From NCBI GenBank assembly GCA_020974905.1, contig CP087563.1, positions 5,766,001 through 5,830,000 on the forward strand: a DNA stretch of 64,000 nucleotides, read 5' to 3'. The translations under genes were made by a program, and so were the position numbers. The DNA comes from Planctomycetes bacterium syqfu (lineage in GTDB: Bacteria > Planctomycetota > Phycisphaerae > Phycisphaerales > Phycisphaeraceae). The notes under the pieces are model-generated. The model ran no database searches. It had not been told where the DNA came from and was given only the letters and a program-made list of their open reading frames with translations. Shown in pieces: positions 46,664 through 55,687 of the stretch (its first letter is position 1; each line of letters opens with the position of its first letter).

Positions 46664-46730
46664 GACGCTCACCTTGATGGTGGGCGTCTGGTCAGTTGTC
46701 GTTTCCATTGACGACATCCGACCAGACGCC
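46664..46730 (+). promoter_or_regulatory. Mutually exclusive hairpins between rpmG and tRNA-Trp
   Basis: Hairpin A: 46664-46673 with 46679-46688 (GACGCTCACC, one G-T-type mismatch). Hairpin B: GGCGTCTGGTC (46683-46693) with 46720-46730. They share GGCGTC, so only one forms. No T-run. Possible processing or attenuation switch. Confidence 0.5.
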
Positions 46731-46763
46731 TGCACCGCAGGTGACTTGCGAACTTGATACGTT

Positions 46764-46836
46764 ACGCCAGTAGCTCAATTGGCAGAGCAGTTGATTCCAA
46801 ATCAACAGGTTAGGGGTTCAAGTCCTCTCTGGCGTG
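46764..46836 (+). tRNA. tRNA-Trp (CCA)
   Basis: Acceptor ACGCCAG/CTGGCGT, D-stem GCTC/GAGC, anticodon stem GTTGA/TCAAC with loop TTCCAAA (CCA), T-loop TTCAAGT, discriminator G73. tRNA-Trp next to secE is a widely conserved bacterial order. No encoded CCA. Confidence 0.95.
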
Positions 46837-46976
46837 TTTTGAAACTGTGCAGCTGATGTGGGATCAGCCAGGCATGTCACTTCTTGCTTTTCCCGCGCCA
46901 CCAAGGCTGATACAGTCAAATAGCTGCGACACCACGTGTCGCTGGCAGGCTCACGAGAAGACGGGAAGCAATCATC

Positions 46977-47387
46977 ATGGCATTGACCATCAAAAAACCC
47001 GGGCAGGGATACTGGACACGTATGCTCAGCGCGATCGGCGCAGGCATCATGCTCTTGGCTTGCCTGGCCTGGCTGTGGGGTGAACTCTCATCCGCTTTCA
47101 CTGAAGATTCAACCCGCACAACCGTGCAGGCCGTTGTCGCCTGTCTCATCGTGCTGGGGGGTGGGGGTATCTGCTACTGGGTGATGAACAAAGACAAAGT
47201 CGTCGACTTCTTCATCGCCACCGAGTCCGAAATGCGTAAAGTCAACTGGCCGACCAGGAAAGAACTTGTCGGGTCCACCTGGGTGGTCATTCTGGGAACG
47301 CTGTTTCTGGCGGTCATTCTTGTGCTAATTAACCTGGCTTTTGCGTGGTTTTTCGGCGAAATCGGGATTCTGCATACCGGTGCTTGA
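46977..47387 (+). CDS. secE: Preprotein translocase subunit SecE
   Basis: 136 residues. Two extra N-terminal membrane helices (~18-38, ~52-70) precede the conserved core 'VDFFIATESEMRKVNWPTRKELVGSTWVVILGTLFLAVILVLINLAF'. The core helix clamps SecY. Extended forms like this are usual outside the single-TM types. Confidence 0.92.
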   Translation: MALTIKKPGQGYWTRMLSAIGAGIMLLACLAWLWGELSSAFTEDSTRTTVQAVVACLIVLGGGGICYWVMNKDKVVDFFIATESEMRKVNWPTRKELVGSTWVVILGTLFLAVILVLINLAFAWFFGEIGILHTGA

Positions 47388-47463
47388 TCCGGCTATGGCA
47401 AAAACGCACCCGACACTTAAACAACACCGACGCATCAAACGCACATTGCATTGAGGATCAAAC

Positions 47464-48141
47464 ATGACCGAAGATCAGGATAATCTCCAGCAAGAAGAAA
47501 CCGAAACCCAGGACCAGGCTCCGGAATCAACCGAAGCCCCCGAATCACAGGCGCCGGCTTCACCTGAAGAAGAACCCATGATCACGCCCGGCATGAACTG
47601 GTTTGTGCTCCGCGTTGCATCCAACAAAGAAGACTCCGTCAAGGAAACCCTTCTCCGCAAAATCAAAATCGAAGGCCTTGTCCACCTGGTCAACCGCATC
47701 CTCGTTCCCACCGAAAAGCAAAAGACCATCAAGGCTGGTAAGCAGAAGATTCTCGAAAAGAAACTTTACCCCGGCTACGTCTTTGTCGAAATGCGCCTCG
47801 AAGATGACGGCCGCATCCCCCAGGACGTCTTCTTCCTGATCAAGGAAACCACCGGCGTCGGTGACTTCATCGGCACCGCCGGTCGTCCTGCTCCGATGTC
47901 CGTCCCTGAAATCGAAAAGATGCTTCAGGCTTCCAAGCCGGCTGAACAGCAGCCTGAAGTCAAGATGGAATTCCAGAAGGGCGATCAGATCAAGATCAAG
48001 GAAGGTCCTTTCGAAAACATGGAAGGCACCGTCGACAAGATCCTCCCCGATCAGGGCAAGGTCCGCGTGATCGTCATGATCTTCGGCCGCGCCACCCCCG
48101 TCGAACTCGAATACTGGCTCATCGAAAAAGTCGAAGAGTAA
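47464..48141 (+). CDS. nusG: Transcription elongation/antitermination factor NusG
   Basis: 225 residues. An acidic Glu/Gln/Pro-rich N-terminal extension (~1-40) precedes NGN ('NWFVLRVASNKEDSVKETL', 'LYPGYVFVEM', 'TTGVGDFIG') and KOW ('FQKGDQIKIKEGPFENMEGTVDKI') domains. Tight to secE. No rplK follows, contrary to the common secE-nusG-rplK order. The stop runs into a C-rich tract with a copy of the dispersed word (48146-48157). Confidence 0.95.
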   Translation: MTEDQDNLQQEETETQDQAPESTEAPESQAPASPEEEPMITPGMNWFVLRVASNKEDSVKETLLRKIKIEGLVHLVNRILVPTEKQKTIKAGKQKILEKKLYPGYVFVEMRLEDDGRIPQDVFFLIKETTGVGDFIGTAGRPAPMSVPEIEKMLQASKPAEQQPEVKMEFQKGDQIKIKEGPFENMEGTVDKILPDQGKVRVIVMIFGRATPVELEYWLIEKVEE

Positions 48142-48228
48142 CCCCCCCCCCGGAAGCTTCCCCCGAGAATATCGCAAGTTTCCTGAACAACACGAACTCG
48201 CGACAAATCCTCGGGCTTGGAACTAAAG

Positions 48229-48251
48229 CCCCGGGACTTCAGTCCCAGGGG
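48229..48251. repeat. REP-like hairpin (CCCCGGGAC...GTCCCAGGGG)
   Basis: Nine paired bases with one bulged A around a TTCA loop, preceded by AACTAAAG. The AACTAAAGCCCCGG...TTCAG form is widespread as REP/IS200-IS605-type end sequence. No transposase here. Confidence 0.6.
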
Positions 48252-48283
48252 ATGCCTCGAAAAACAAAACAAACACACAAAGA

Positions 48284-48308
48284 CTCAGACTTGCCCGTCT
48301 GGGTTTTT
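48284..48308 (+). terminator. Terminator of the tuf-nusG block
   Basis: Stem CAGAC/GTCTG (48286-48290, 48297-48301) followed by GGTTTTTTA. Short but well placed, 140 bases after nusG. Confidence 0.6.
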
Positions 48309-48399
48309 TATTGAGAATAGCCGAACGTCTGAGATGCATATCTCTTGAGATAGATATCTCTCCGCACCGTCTCTGTCTATCCATTCATCGGGGGGAACC

Positions 48400-48801
48400 A
48401 TGCCGATTGTCATTGTCTGTCTATCGAGTTTCTTCGCTGCCAAGTACATCCGTCGTCGCGCCTTTGATGCGTTGACCTATGATCAGGCCATGTATGTCGT
48501 CGACGAATATGCACAACTGCGAAAATGGGTCCGACCATTGGTTGTTCTGTATCTGCTTTCGTTTTTCGCATTGATGTTTTCGAGTCTTTCATTTTCAGGT
48601 CAGACGATTGTTCACTTCACGATCTGGTCACTCGTTGCCATTGTTTTCATTCTCATCCATGCAGTGAAAATGACCAAGCTCGAAATGCCCACCAACTTCG
48701 TGAACCTGTTTCTACTCTCAAGATTCATCTCGCTGGTCGGCACGGCCTTCGCGACCTACCTGTTACTGATGATGGCCCTCAAGGTAGAGTCCGCAGGTTG
48801 A
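48400..48801 (+). CDS. Hypothetical membrane protein
   Basis: 133 residues with about four hydrophobic helices ('IVIVCLSSFFAA', 'LVVLYLLSFFALMF', 'IWSLVAIVFILIHA', 'SLVGTAFATYLLLMMAL'). GGGGGGAA ribosome site. No family recognised. Confidence 0.6.
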   Translation: MPIVIVCLSSFFAAKYIRRRAFDALTYDQAMYVVDEYAQLRKWVRPLVVLYLLSFFALMFSSLSFSGQTIVHFTIWSLVAIVFILIHAVKMTKLEMPTNFVNLFLLSRFISLVGTAFATYLLLMMALKVESAG

Positions 48802-48849
48802 GAACGAGCAGTTGTGAATCCGAAATTGGAATGAAAGTTTTTTGAGATT

Positions 48850-49392
48850 TCAAGCTCCGCTTGATGAATAGATCAAGCTCTTCATCCAGCAATAAGCCAG
48901 CAGTATGGCTGCTTTGTGGACTTCAAACTCCGGTTTGAGATATGCGACAAATCCATCGTCATGAAGCTTTGCGTAAACATGGTCTTCAACAAGATCACGA
49001 AATTTCTCAGTATCTGTCTGATGTGTGTTATGCAATGGATAAGGCTGATTGTCACCCAAATACAGATACCTGGGGCTATTGCCAAAACATGAATGAAATG
49101 GATGATCGATATAAAAAAGACGTTGGCCAGTCGAATCCAAGAAGTTGATCGTCCATGCGAGAGCAAACCATTTTGGACGACCGATGGTTTCGAATGTCGC
49201 GATGACGTTCTGGTGCTGATCTAGAAGTTCACAGGTAAACTTTCTTAAATCAATCATGGCTACGAATCTCTGATCACGCCCCATGATGTCCAATTGATAT
49301 TGGCACTTGAATAAACCAATTTCTTTCTCTGCAACCACACCTTCCAACAGGCACTTACCTGCGAAGTTTTGGACTGGTGGGATGTGTGGCAT
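48850..49392 (-). CDS. Hypothetical protein, LURP/scramblase-like
   Basis: Start at ATG 49392, 28 bases after the upstream stop. 180 residues. 'GLFKCQYQLDIMGRDQRFVAMIDLRKFTCELLDQHQNVIATFE' shows alternating strands like LURP-one/Tubby barrel proteins, but the match is weak. No signal peptide. Confidence 0.5.
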   Translation of the reverse strand: MPHIPPVQNFAGKCLLEGVVAEKEIGLFKCQYQLDIMGRDQRFVAMIDLRKFTCELLDQHQNVIATFETIGRPKWFALAWTINFLDSTGQRLFYIDHPFHSCFGNSPRYLYLGDNQPYPLHNTHQTDTEKFRDLVEDHVYAKLHDDGFVAYLKPEFEVHKAAILLAYCWMKSLIYSSSGA

Positions 49393-49420
49393 GACTTTGG
49401 TCACGATTCGATCCCCGGAT

Positions 49421-51205
49421 TTACTTCCCAAACAATTTCCCAATCCCTTCCTTGACCTGATCGACCTTGTCGGCATTTTCTTCGCCGAGTTTGTCTTTGA
49501 GTTTGTCGGTGGCTTTGTCCATCATTGCACCGGCGCCCGCGTCGACCATGGCTTTCTGCAAGGCTTTGCTGTCGACGGTGATGGCTGGGTTGTCGATCGG
49601 GCCTTTGAGTCCGATGGGTAAACTCAGTTGGCTGACCGGCTGAGACTTGCCTGCGATATTCAGTGTCGCGTTATGTAACGTCACATTCAACGGGCAGTCC
49701 AGTGATGCGGTGCCTGAGTCGTTGGTGAGTTTGCCGTCGAGATTCACGTCAAAGGTCCCGCCGGAGAGTGGGGCGTTGCCACCGATTTTCAGGTCGCTGG
49801 CAATCTTGTCGGTTTCAAAACCTTTACCCACAAACTTGAGTGTGCCCGGCTCGGTGGACTGGTTGGGCATGGCAACGTTAAACACCAGATTTCCGGTGCT
49901 CGATGTGATGTCGATGGTGGTGGGGCTATCGAGTAGATGGCCATGCGTTGAGAGATTGGTTGCGTTGATGTCGATGGTCTGATCAGGGAGCTGAGCGACT
50001 TTGACCTTGCCAGCGGTGAGTTGGGTGATGGTCAATGTCGGGCTGTCGGTGATCAGGTGCGATGCGGTGACACGGGCATAACCCAGTTGCTGGATTTGCT
50101 GCTCCAGTCGGTCTTCGAGCGTTTGTTTTTCGGATGCTTCACCACTTTGTGGCTTGGAGACTTTTTCGAGCCACTCGCGGACTTGTGACAGGCGATCCTT
50201 CCATTTTTGGGCAGTTGCGATGTAGTCTTCAATCGTCTTGGTATCTTCCTGATCGATCACGGGTGGCTGGGAGGGTTCGACTTTCCTGCCGACCAGGGCG
50301 CCTTTGACTGCACGTTTTTCGCCACTGGATGCATCGACGAAGGTGACGTTGTCCATGGTGATGCGTTTGCGCAACAGGTCCTTGCCGGAGATATTGATGT
50401 TGACGGTTTGGGCGCGTAGCAGGTCGGTCTCCAAGGCGTTGGGGTCCGCCATGGCGAGTTTCTCGATGGTCATCCGTCCCTCGGTCAAGTCGACCTGTGC
50501 ATTGGCGACATCCACCGTCGCGCCGTTGGCACGTTCCAATGCGCTGATCATATAGTTGGTGACAATCTGGTCGGTGAAGAACATGCGCACGATGATTGCC
50601 AACACGACGAACAGCACAACGCCAATCACGCCAACCCAACGGATGGCTTTGACGCCCTTGGTTTGAAGCATCTCCTGATAGGTTTTCTTTGAACCTTTAC
50701 CCATGAGAACCCACGTGAGGAACTTGACCGAGCCCTTGGAAGACCACTTCTGATAGGCTTCGGAACTCTCTTCGAGGTTGGCCATCTTCAAGCGATAGGA
50801 TTTAATCGACTTGACCAGCAGCAATCCCAGCACGATCCCGAGAATCAGGCCTGTGAGTAAACCGCCGGTGACCACGTAGTATTCAAAACCCAGCAATGCG
50901 GTGACTGGTGCGTTGATCAGGGACTTGAATAGACCGGTCGTCGGACCATCAAGTAACGCACGTCCAATCGCAAACGTCACTGGCATCAGTGGGATGGAAA
51001 TTGCCTTGGCAAACAAACCTGTTAAACCCGTGATCCAGATGTTGGCGTTGAAGATTGCAAGCAGCAGTAGCAGCATGATGATCATCCCTGCAGCTTGCGT
51101 CCAGCCGGGCATAAAGCCAAGCATACTTCCCAGACAGGTTGCGAGCATGATCTGGGCGGGTGTGGTGTTGCCGCGAAGTATTTTGCCGATCTTGCGAGTA
51201 ATCAT
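49421..51205 (-). CDS. Fused TIGR03546 / TIGR03545-like membrane protein
   Basis: 594 residues. N-terminal ~165: TIGR03546-like, 'RGNTTPAQIMLATCLGSMLGFMPGWTQAAGMIIML', with several membrane helices (~20-60, ~95-150). A further helix at ~200-225 leads to a large AsmA-like periplasmic part with 'IVTNYMISALERANGATVDVANAQVDLTEGRMTIEKLAMADPNALETDLLRAQTVNINISGKDLL'. In many gamma-proteobacteria these two parts are adjacent genes; here one chain. Probably envelope lipid transport. Confidence 0.75.
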   Translation of the reverse strand: MITRKIGKILRGNTTPAQIMLATCLGSMLGFMPGWTQAAGMIIMLLLLLAIFNANIWITGLTGLFAKAISIPLMPVTFAIGRALLDGPTTGLFKSLINAPVTALLGFEYYVVTGGLLTGLILGIVLGLLLVKSIKSYRLKMANLEESSEAYQKWSSKGSVKFLTWVLMGKGSKKTYQEMLQTKGVKAIRWVGVIGVVLFVVLAIIVRMFFTDQIVTNYMISALERANGATVDVANAQVDLTEGRMTIEKLAMADPNALETDLLRAQTVNINISGKDLLRKRITMDNVTFVDASSGEKRAVKGALVGRKVEPSQPPVIDQEDTKTIEDYIATAQKWKDRLSQVREWLEKVSKPQSGEASEKQTLEDRLEQQIQQLGYARVTASHLITDSPTLTITQLTAGKVKVAQLPDQTIDINATNLSTHGHLLDSPTTIDITSSTGNLVFNVAMPNQSTEPGTLKFVGKGFETDKIASDLKIGGNAPLSGGTFDVNLDGKLTNDSGTASLDCPLNVTLHNATLNIAGKSQPVSQLSLPIGLKGPIDNPAITVDSKALQKAMVDAGAGAMMDKATDKLKDKLGEENADKVDQVKEGIGKLFGK

Positions 51206-51496
51206 GATGTTCCTTTGGTGTTTGGGTATCCCGGAGGTTTCATGGGGTGTGGGGGAGTGTTTTTCTTACTATCAATCTCACTGAGTCATCGTTGTTTGTC
51301 AACTGCTTAACCAACATTCAATAATATGTCTTGATTCATTTTGGTGAGTTGAACGCATGCGTGGCATTGAACCATGACGGTTATTGTCAGTTGCTGAGTT
51401 TTTGCTTTGAATCCCGATGTTTCGCTGATTTGTCTGTTTTGTTCAGGTCAGCAGCTATACTGATACCGACGAAACAATTGATCCAAGGAGATACAA

Positions 51497-52243
51497 ATGA
51501 CTCGCACGCGTAATTTATTGTCCCTGATGTTGGTGATTCTTTTTACTGGTTCGGTCCAGGCTCAGATCATTGCAACGGATGATTTTGAAGCCACAACCAT
51601 CACCGACAGTAAGATGTCCGGCGGCAGTGGTTTTGACGGAGACTGGACGCTGCGTGGTACGGCCAAGACGGACTTTAGCATCGTCGATCAATCACTGCGA
51701 TATGAAAACGGTGACATCAAAGTCGAGGGTGGCAAGAAAGCTTTGCAGTACGTGGCAAGCGATAAGGGCATTGCGTTGATGGCGGTTCGCAACCTGCCAA
51801 CGCAGACCGAAACCGTTTATGTGAGTTTTCTTATTGAAGCAAGCAATAGCCAGGATACCAATGACTTTTTCCAGATCGGGTTTGATGCAGGCAAGTCCTC
51901 GGCACCCAATCTCAGTGTGCTGCTTCAAAGCAAGTTCTACCCGCGAAGCAATACCACCCCCGGCGGCGCACCATCGTTGATGGCAGTCAAGCAGGGCGAA
52001 ACCTTCCTGTTGGTCATGAAGGTAGAACGCGTCGAGAACACCACCCATTACGATCAGGTGACACTCTTTGTCAATCCGTCGAGTCTGGATGAATCGGCGA
52101 ACAAGTCCGTGCTCCAGAAAAGAAACTCCGGCATCAGTCAGATCAAACGCCTTCTGATTCGCAAGGCATTCACCGAAGCGGGCGATACATTCACCGTCGA
52201 TCAGATCCGCATCGGCAAGACCTTTGAGAGTGTGCTCAAATAA
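51497..52243 (+). CDS. Exported LamG-like hypothetical protein
   Basis: 248 residues. Signal peptide ends SVQAQ. 'TDDFEATTITDSKMSGGSGFDGDWTLRG' is typical of concanavalin-like (LamG/3-keto-glucoside hydrolase-type) beta-jelly-roll proteins in planctomycetes. AGGAG site. May bind or cleave polysaccharide. Confidence 0.65.
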   Translation: MTRTRNLLSLMLVILFTGSVQAQIIATDDFEATTITDSKMSGGSGFDGDWTLRGTAKTDFSIVDQSLRYENGDIKVEGGKKALQYVASDKGIALMAVRNLPTQTETVYVSFLIEASNSQDTNDFFQIGFDAGKSSAPNLSVLLQSKFYPRSNTTPGGAPSLMAVKQGETFLLVMKVERVENTTHYDQVTLFVNPSSLDESANKSVLQKRNSGISQIKRLLIRKAFTEAGDTFTVDQIRIGKTFESVLK

Positions 52244-52369
52244 ATCCAGATAGCAACTGTAACTCACCCAACTGATCACCTGATGTAAGTCAATCCGGTT
52301 CGCGGGAGATTGACGGTGACGTTTGATCCATTTAAAATAATGATTTCTCGTGACATCAAAGGCTTTTTT

Positions 52370-54079
52370 ATGGGTCGAATGATCTTGCTCAGTCTCCTGT
52401 TGTGGGTTTGTCAGTCAATAGCTGTTGAAGCTGCAAGTCCCGTTATGCCCCAGTCGTTTAAGCAGTGGACGGTGTTTGCGCCGGTGGAGATGTCGAAGGT
52501 GACGCTGGGTGATCATGACGTCATACCGCAAAGCCTGCCTGGTGTGGATGGACAATCTGTCAGAGGTAAACACGTGAAAATCTCAGAAGGGCATACGCTG
52601 GATATCGCGCGCATGATGGGGCTTTCGGTCCGCGTTAAACGTGCAGCGGTGTTGATGACGCAGATTCATGTCGACAAGCCCATGACGATCAAAGTCGGAG
52701 CTGCAGCAGATTGGTGGATGCATTGGTACGTCAACGGCAAGCTCGCGTTCACCACCGGTGAGCGGGGTAACGTCTATGGTGCGCGGTCGATTCGTGAGCA
52801 TGTCTTCCACCTGCCGTTGCAGGCCGGGCCCAACCTTGTTAGCGTTGTAGTTCAATCCGGGTCAGGTGGATGGAAATTTCTGGCCGGCTCGGACCAGTCC
52901 ATAGCAGATCTGGAGGCTGATGTGGCCAAGAACCTGGATGATTATCTCGACAAGCCGTTTGAGTATATTGTTTCACCTGAGAAAGTTCGGCAATACACGC
53001 TGCCAGCGCTGATGACCACAGACGATGGCAAGCCGGTGACCAATGTTGAACAATGGGAAAACCGCCGACGTCTGAAGTTGCTTGATGCGTTTAAGCATCA
53101 TGTCTACGGTGCCATTCCCATGCAACTCGATGACCTGTCGTTTGAGGTGGTCAGCCATGATCCGCAGGCGTTGGCTGGCAAAGCAGACTTCCGCATCATC
53201 CAGATCAAGATGAAACGCAAAAACAAAAGGCATGCATTTGATCTGGAACTCTATACCCCCAAGACGGGCAAGCCTGCTCCGACATTTTTGCTGATCAATA
53301 ACCGCCGTCAGACACCCGAGCCCACCGATCCGGATTCAAGCTTCTTCCCTGCACGCAAGTTGATCGAAGCAGGCTTTGCAGCAGGGGAGTTCAACAACAA
53401 GGAACTGGCTGCGGATAACAATGAGCATTTTCATGAAGGTGTCCTGCAGCTTTATCCTGAGTTGCTGGAGAAACCCGATGGCCCGCGCACCATCAGTGCC
53501 TGGGCATTGGGTGTGATTCGCTGCGTGGATTATCTCGTGCAGGACGATGCGATCGATGCCAACCGCATCAGCGTGGTCGGTCATTCACGTGGAGGGAAGA
53601 CAGCGTTATGGGCTGCGGTCAACGACCCGCGCATCGCCATGACCTGCCCCAACAACTCAGGGTGTACCGGCACCGCCATCGCGCGACGTCAGTTTGGTGA
53701 AACCATCGCGGACATCAACAAGCAATTCCCGTATTGGTTTAACGATGTCTACAAGCAGTATGACAACCGTGAAGACGATTTGCCGGTGGATCAGCACATG
53801 CTCGTTGCCTTGATGGCGCCGCGTCCGGTCTGTGTCGGCAGTGCCATCGAAGACCTCTGGGCGGACCCCGAAGGTGAGTACCTGTCGCTGGTGCATGCTT
53901 CGCCGGTGTACAAGCTTTACGGTCTGGAAGGCCTGCCACCATCTTTGCCGGTGTCCATTGAAAAGCAGGTGTTGGGGCAGAATCTGTCTTACCACATCCG
54001 ACATGGTGGTCATGGTCTCAGAGAATACGATTGGCAATGTTACATGAATGCCGCCCGTGTCTTTCTTAAAATCCAATGA
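52370..54079 (+). CDS. CE15-like (glucuronoyl esterase) alpha/beta hydrolase
   Basis: Start at ATG 52370 (AAAGG upstream; the frame is open earlier but lacks a good site), giving a signal peptide MGRMILLSLLLWVCQSIAVEAA. Nucleophile 'VVGHSRGGK' and His 'YHIRHGGHGLREYDW', with 'PNNSGCTGTA' and 'WFNDVY' as in CE15 enzymes. An N-terminal ~190-residue beta domain is extra. Glucuronoyl esterases cut lignin-glucuronoxylan bonds. Confidence 0.8.
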   Translation: MGRMILLSLLLWVCQSIAVEAASPVMPQSFKQWTVFAPVEMSKVTLGDHDVIPQSLPGVDGQSVRGKHVKISEGHTLDIARMMGLSVRVKRAAVLMTQIHVDKPMTIKVGAAADWWMHWYVNGKLAFTTGERGNVYGARSIREHVFHLPLQAGPNLVSVVVQSGSGGWKFLAGSDQSIADLEADVAKNLDDYLDKPFEYIVSPEKVRQYTLPALMTTDDGKPVTNVEQWENRRRLKLLDAFKHHVYGAIPMQLDDLSFEVVSHDPQALAGKADFRIIQIKMKRKNKRHAFDLELYTPKTGKPAPTFLLINNRRQTPEPTDPDSSFFPARKLIEAGFAAGEFNNKELAADNNEHFHEGVLQLYPELLEKPDGPRTISAWALGVIRCVDYLVQDDAIDANRISVVGHSRGGKTALWAAVNDPRIAMTCPNNSGCTGTAIARRQFGETIADINKQFPYWFNDVYKQYDNREDDLPVDQHMLVALMAPRPVCVGSAIEDLWADPEGEYLSLVHASPVYKLYGLEGLPPSLPVSIEKQVLGQNLSYHIRHGGHGLREYDWQCYMNAARVFLKIQ

Positions 54080-54161
54080 TGGATTACCTGTGACGCGGTC
54101 CCATGATTTTTGCTTACAATAGGCTTTTGTCGTTCCACGGAACATGGCGGAGTCACGTTGT

Positions 54162-54896
54162 ATGCAGCTGTTAATCAGTCCGACAAATCTCAGCGAAGCG
54201 AAGATGGTTGCTGACGCCGGTTGCCCGATTGTCGATATCAAAAATGTCGATGAGGGTTCGCTGGGCGCTCAGCCTGTTTCGGTGATCCGGCAGGTGATTG
54301 CTGCGGTCAACTCAAGCGATGCCAAGGTCAGTGTTGCCATCGGTGATTTGCCCTGTTTGCCCGGGACCGTGAGTCTTGCTGCCCATGGTGCTGCGACCCT
54401 CGGCCCGGACTTTATCAAGGCAGGCTTGCGGGGGGCGACCGGTGTGGCTGATGCCCGTGCGATGATTCAAGCGATGGTCCAAAGCGTGCATGATGTGGAC
54501 AGGAACATCATCACCGTCGCCTCAAGCTATGCCGATTTTCAACGTTTTGACGGACTGCATTGGCAGGACCTGCTTGAAGCTGCAAGCCAGACTGCCGTCA
54601 ATGTGGTGATGCTTGATACGCTGATCAAAGATGGGCAAACGCTCTTTGATGCGATGTCCATGGCAGACCTGCATCGCTTGACTGACATGGCACACGATGC
54701 AGGCTTTAAGGTCGCGTTGGCAGGTTCCATCAACATGAACCATCTTGACCAACTCCGCGAGATCAATCCCGACATCATCGGTATGCGTGGCGGGGTTTGT
54801 CATCAGTCCGATCGCAAGCAAGGCATCTGCTTGCAACGCTTGACCCAACTCATCAACACGCTTGATTCTCAGGCGACTGTGCACACCGGAGTATGA
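54162..54896 (+). CDS. mfnB: (5-formylfuran-3-yl)methyl phosphate synthase (MfnB, DUF556)
   Basis: Start at ATG 54162 with GGAG 10 bases upstream. TIM-barrel with 'LLISPTNLSEAKMVADAGCPIVDIKNVDEGSLGAQ', the DUF556/MfnB opening with its Schiff-base Lys. Makes the furan ring of methanofuran from glyceraldehyde-3-phosphate. Overlaps mfnE by 4 bases. In bacteria this goes with H4MPT/methanofuran-linked C1 metabolism. Confidence 0.85.
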   Translation: MQLLISPTNLSEAKMVADAGCPIVDIKNVDEGSLGAQPVSVIRQVIAAVNSSDAKVSVAIGDLPCLPGTVSLAAHGAATLGPDFIKAGLRGATGVADARAMIQAMVQSVHDVDRNIITVASSYADFQRFDGLHWQDLLEAASQTAVNVVMLDTLIKDGQTLFDAMSMADLHRLTDMAHDAGFKVALAGSINMNHLDQLREINPDIIGMRGGVCHQSDRKQGICLQRLTQLINTLDSQATVHTGV

Positions 54897-55687
54897 ATTT
54901 GACCAATTGGCATCTGATTAAACTCGGTGGCTCGGTCATCACGCACCCGGATCACGCGGACAAGTTTTATGCGACCAATGTCCAGCGAATTGCCCGGGAA
55001 ATAGCTGCTGCTTCCAAGCCCTGCATCCTCGTTCATGGTACGGGGCATGTCGGTAAACCACCTGCCATTGAGCATGGCTACGCCGATACAGGCATCATCC
55101 CTGCCAGCAACACACTGCTTGCCGTGCAGGTCCGACTGGAACTGCGTCGTCTGCATCAGCATGTATTGCGTGCGTTGTTGGATGCTGGCATGCGAGCCTT
55201 GCCGATGGACACTGCGACTTGTTTTAATGATGAGGGTTCGGATTTCAGGCAGTCGGATTTAAAGGACAGTCTGAAGCAGGCTGTCGAGGCCGGATGCGTG
55301 CCGGTGTTTCATGGTGATATGGTGCAGTTGCCGGACCATCGTTTTGCGGTGGTCTCCAGTGATGCAATCATGTCGGTGCTTGCAAGATATCTCAAGCCGC
55401 ACACCACGCTGCTTCTTACGGATGTCGATGGTGTTTACGCAGACGCTGTTGATCAAGATCGTCAGGTCATCGACACGTTAACGCCAGCCAATCTCCAGCA
55501 GATGCAGCAACTGGCTTCGGACCTGCATGATGTCAGTGGCGGGATGACGGGAAAAGTGAAACATGCCATGAAAATGGCGGCACATTGCCAACGATGCATC
55601 ATTGCAAACGGATTGGTTGAGGGCGTGGTCTCACGAATACTCGCAGGTGAAACCGGTTTGGGGACGCGCGTTTTGTCTGAAAATTAA
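54893..55687 (+). CDS. mfnE: Amino acid kinase family protein, MfnE-like
   Basis: 264 residues. 'LIKLGGSVITHPDHADKFY', 'ILVHGTGHVGKPPAIEHGY', 'VPVFHGDMVQL' and 'LLLTDVDGVYAD' are the isopentenyl-phosphate-kinase/MfnE pattern. Coupled to mfnB, so the likely step is phosphorylation of [5-(aminomethyl)furan-3-yl]methyl phosphate. Stop shares bases with the convergent GntR stop (TTAA). Confidence 0.8.
   Translation: MNLTNWHLIKLGGSVITHPDHADKFYATNVQRIAREIAAASKPCILVHGTGHVGKPPAIEHGYADTGIIPASNTLLAVQVRLELRRLHQHVLRALLDAGMRALPMDTATCFNDEGSDFRQSDLKDSLKQAVEAGCVPVFHGDMVQLPDHRFAVVSSDAIMSVLARYLKPHTTLLLTDVDGVYADAVDQDRQVIDTLTPANLQQMQQLASDLHDVSGGMTGKVKHAMKMAAHCQRCIIANGLVEGVVSRILAGETGLGTRVLSEN

Noticed and set aside
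48229-48251. Insertion sequence remnant of IS200/IS605 type
   Set aside because: Only a hairpin resembling such ends is present; no transposase or tnpB fragment, so it is reported only as a REP-like hairpin.
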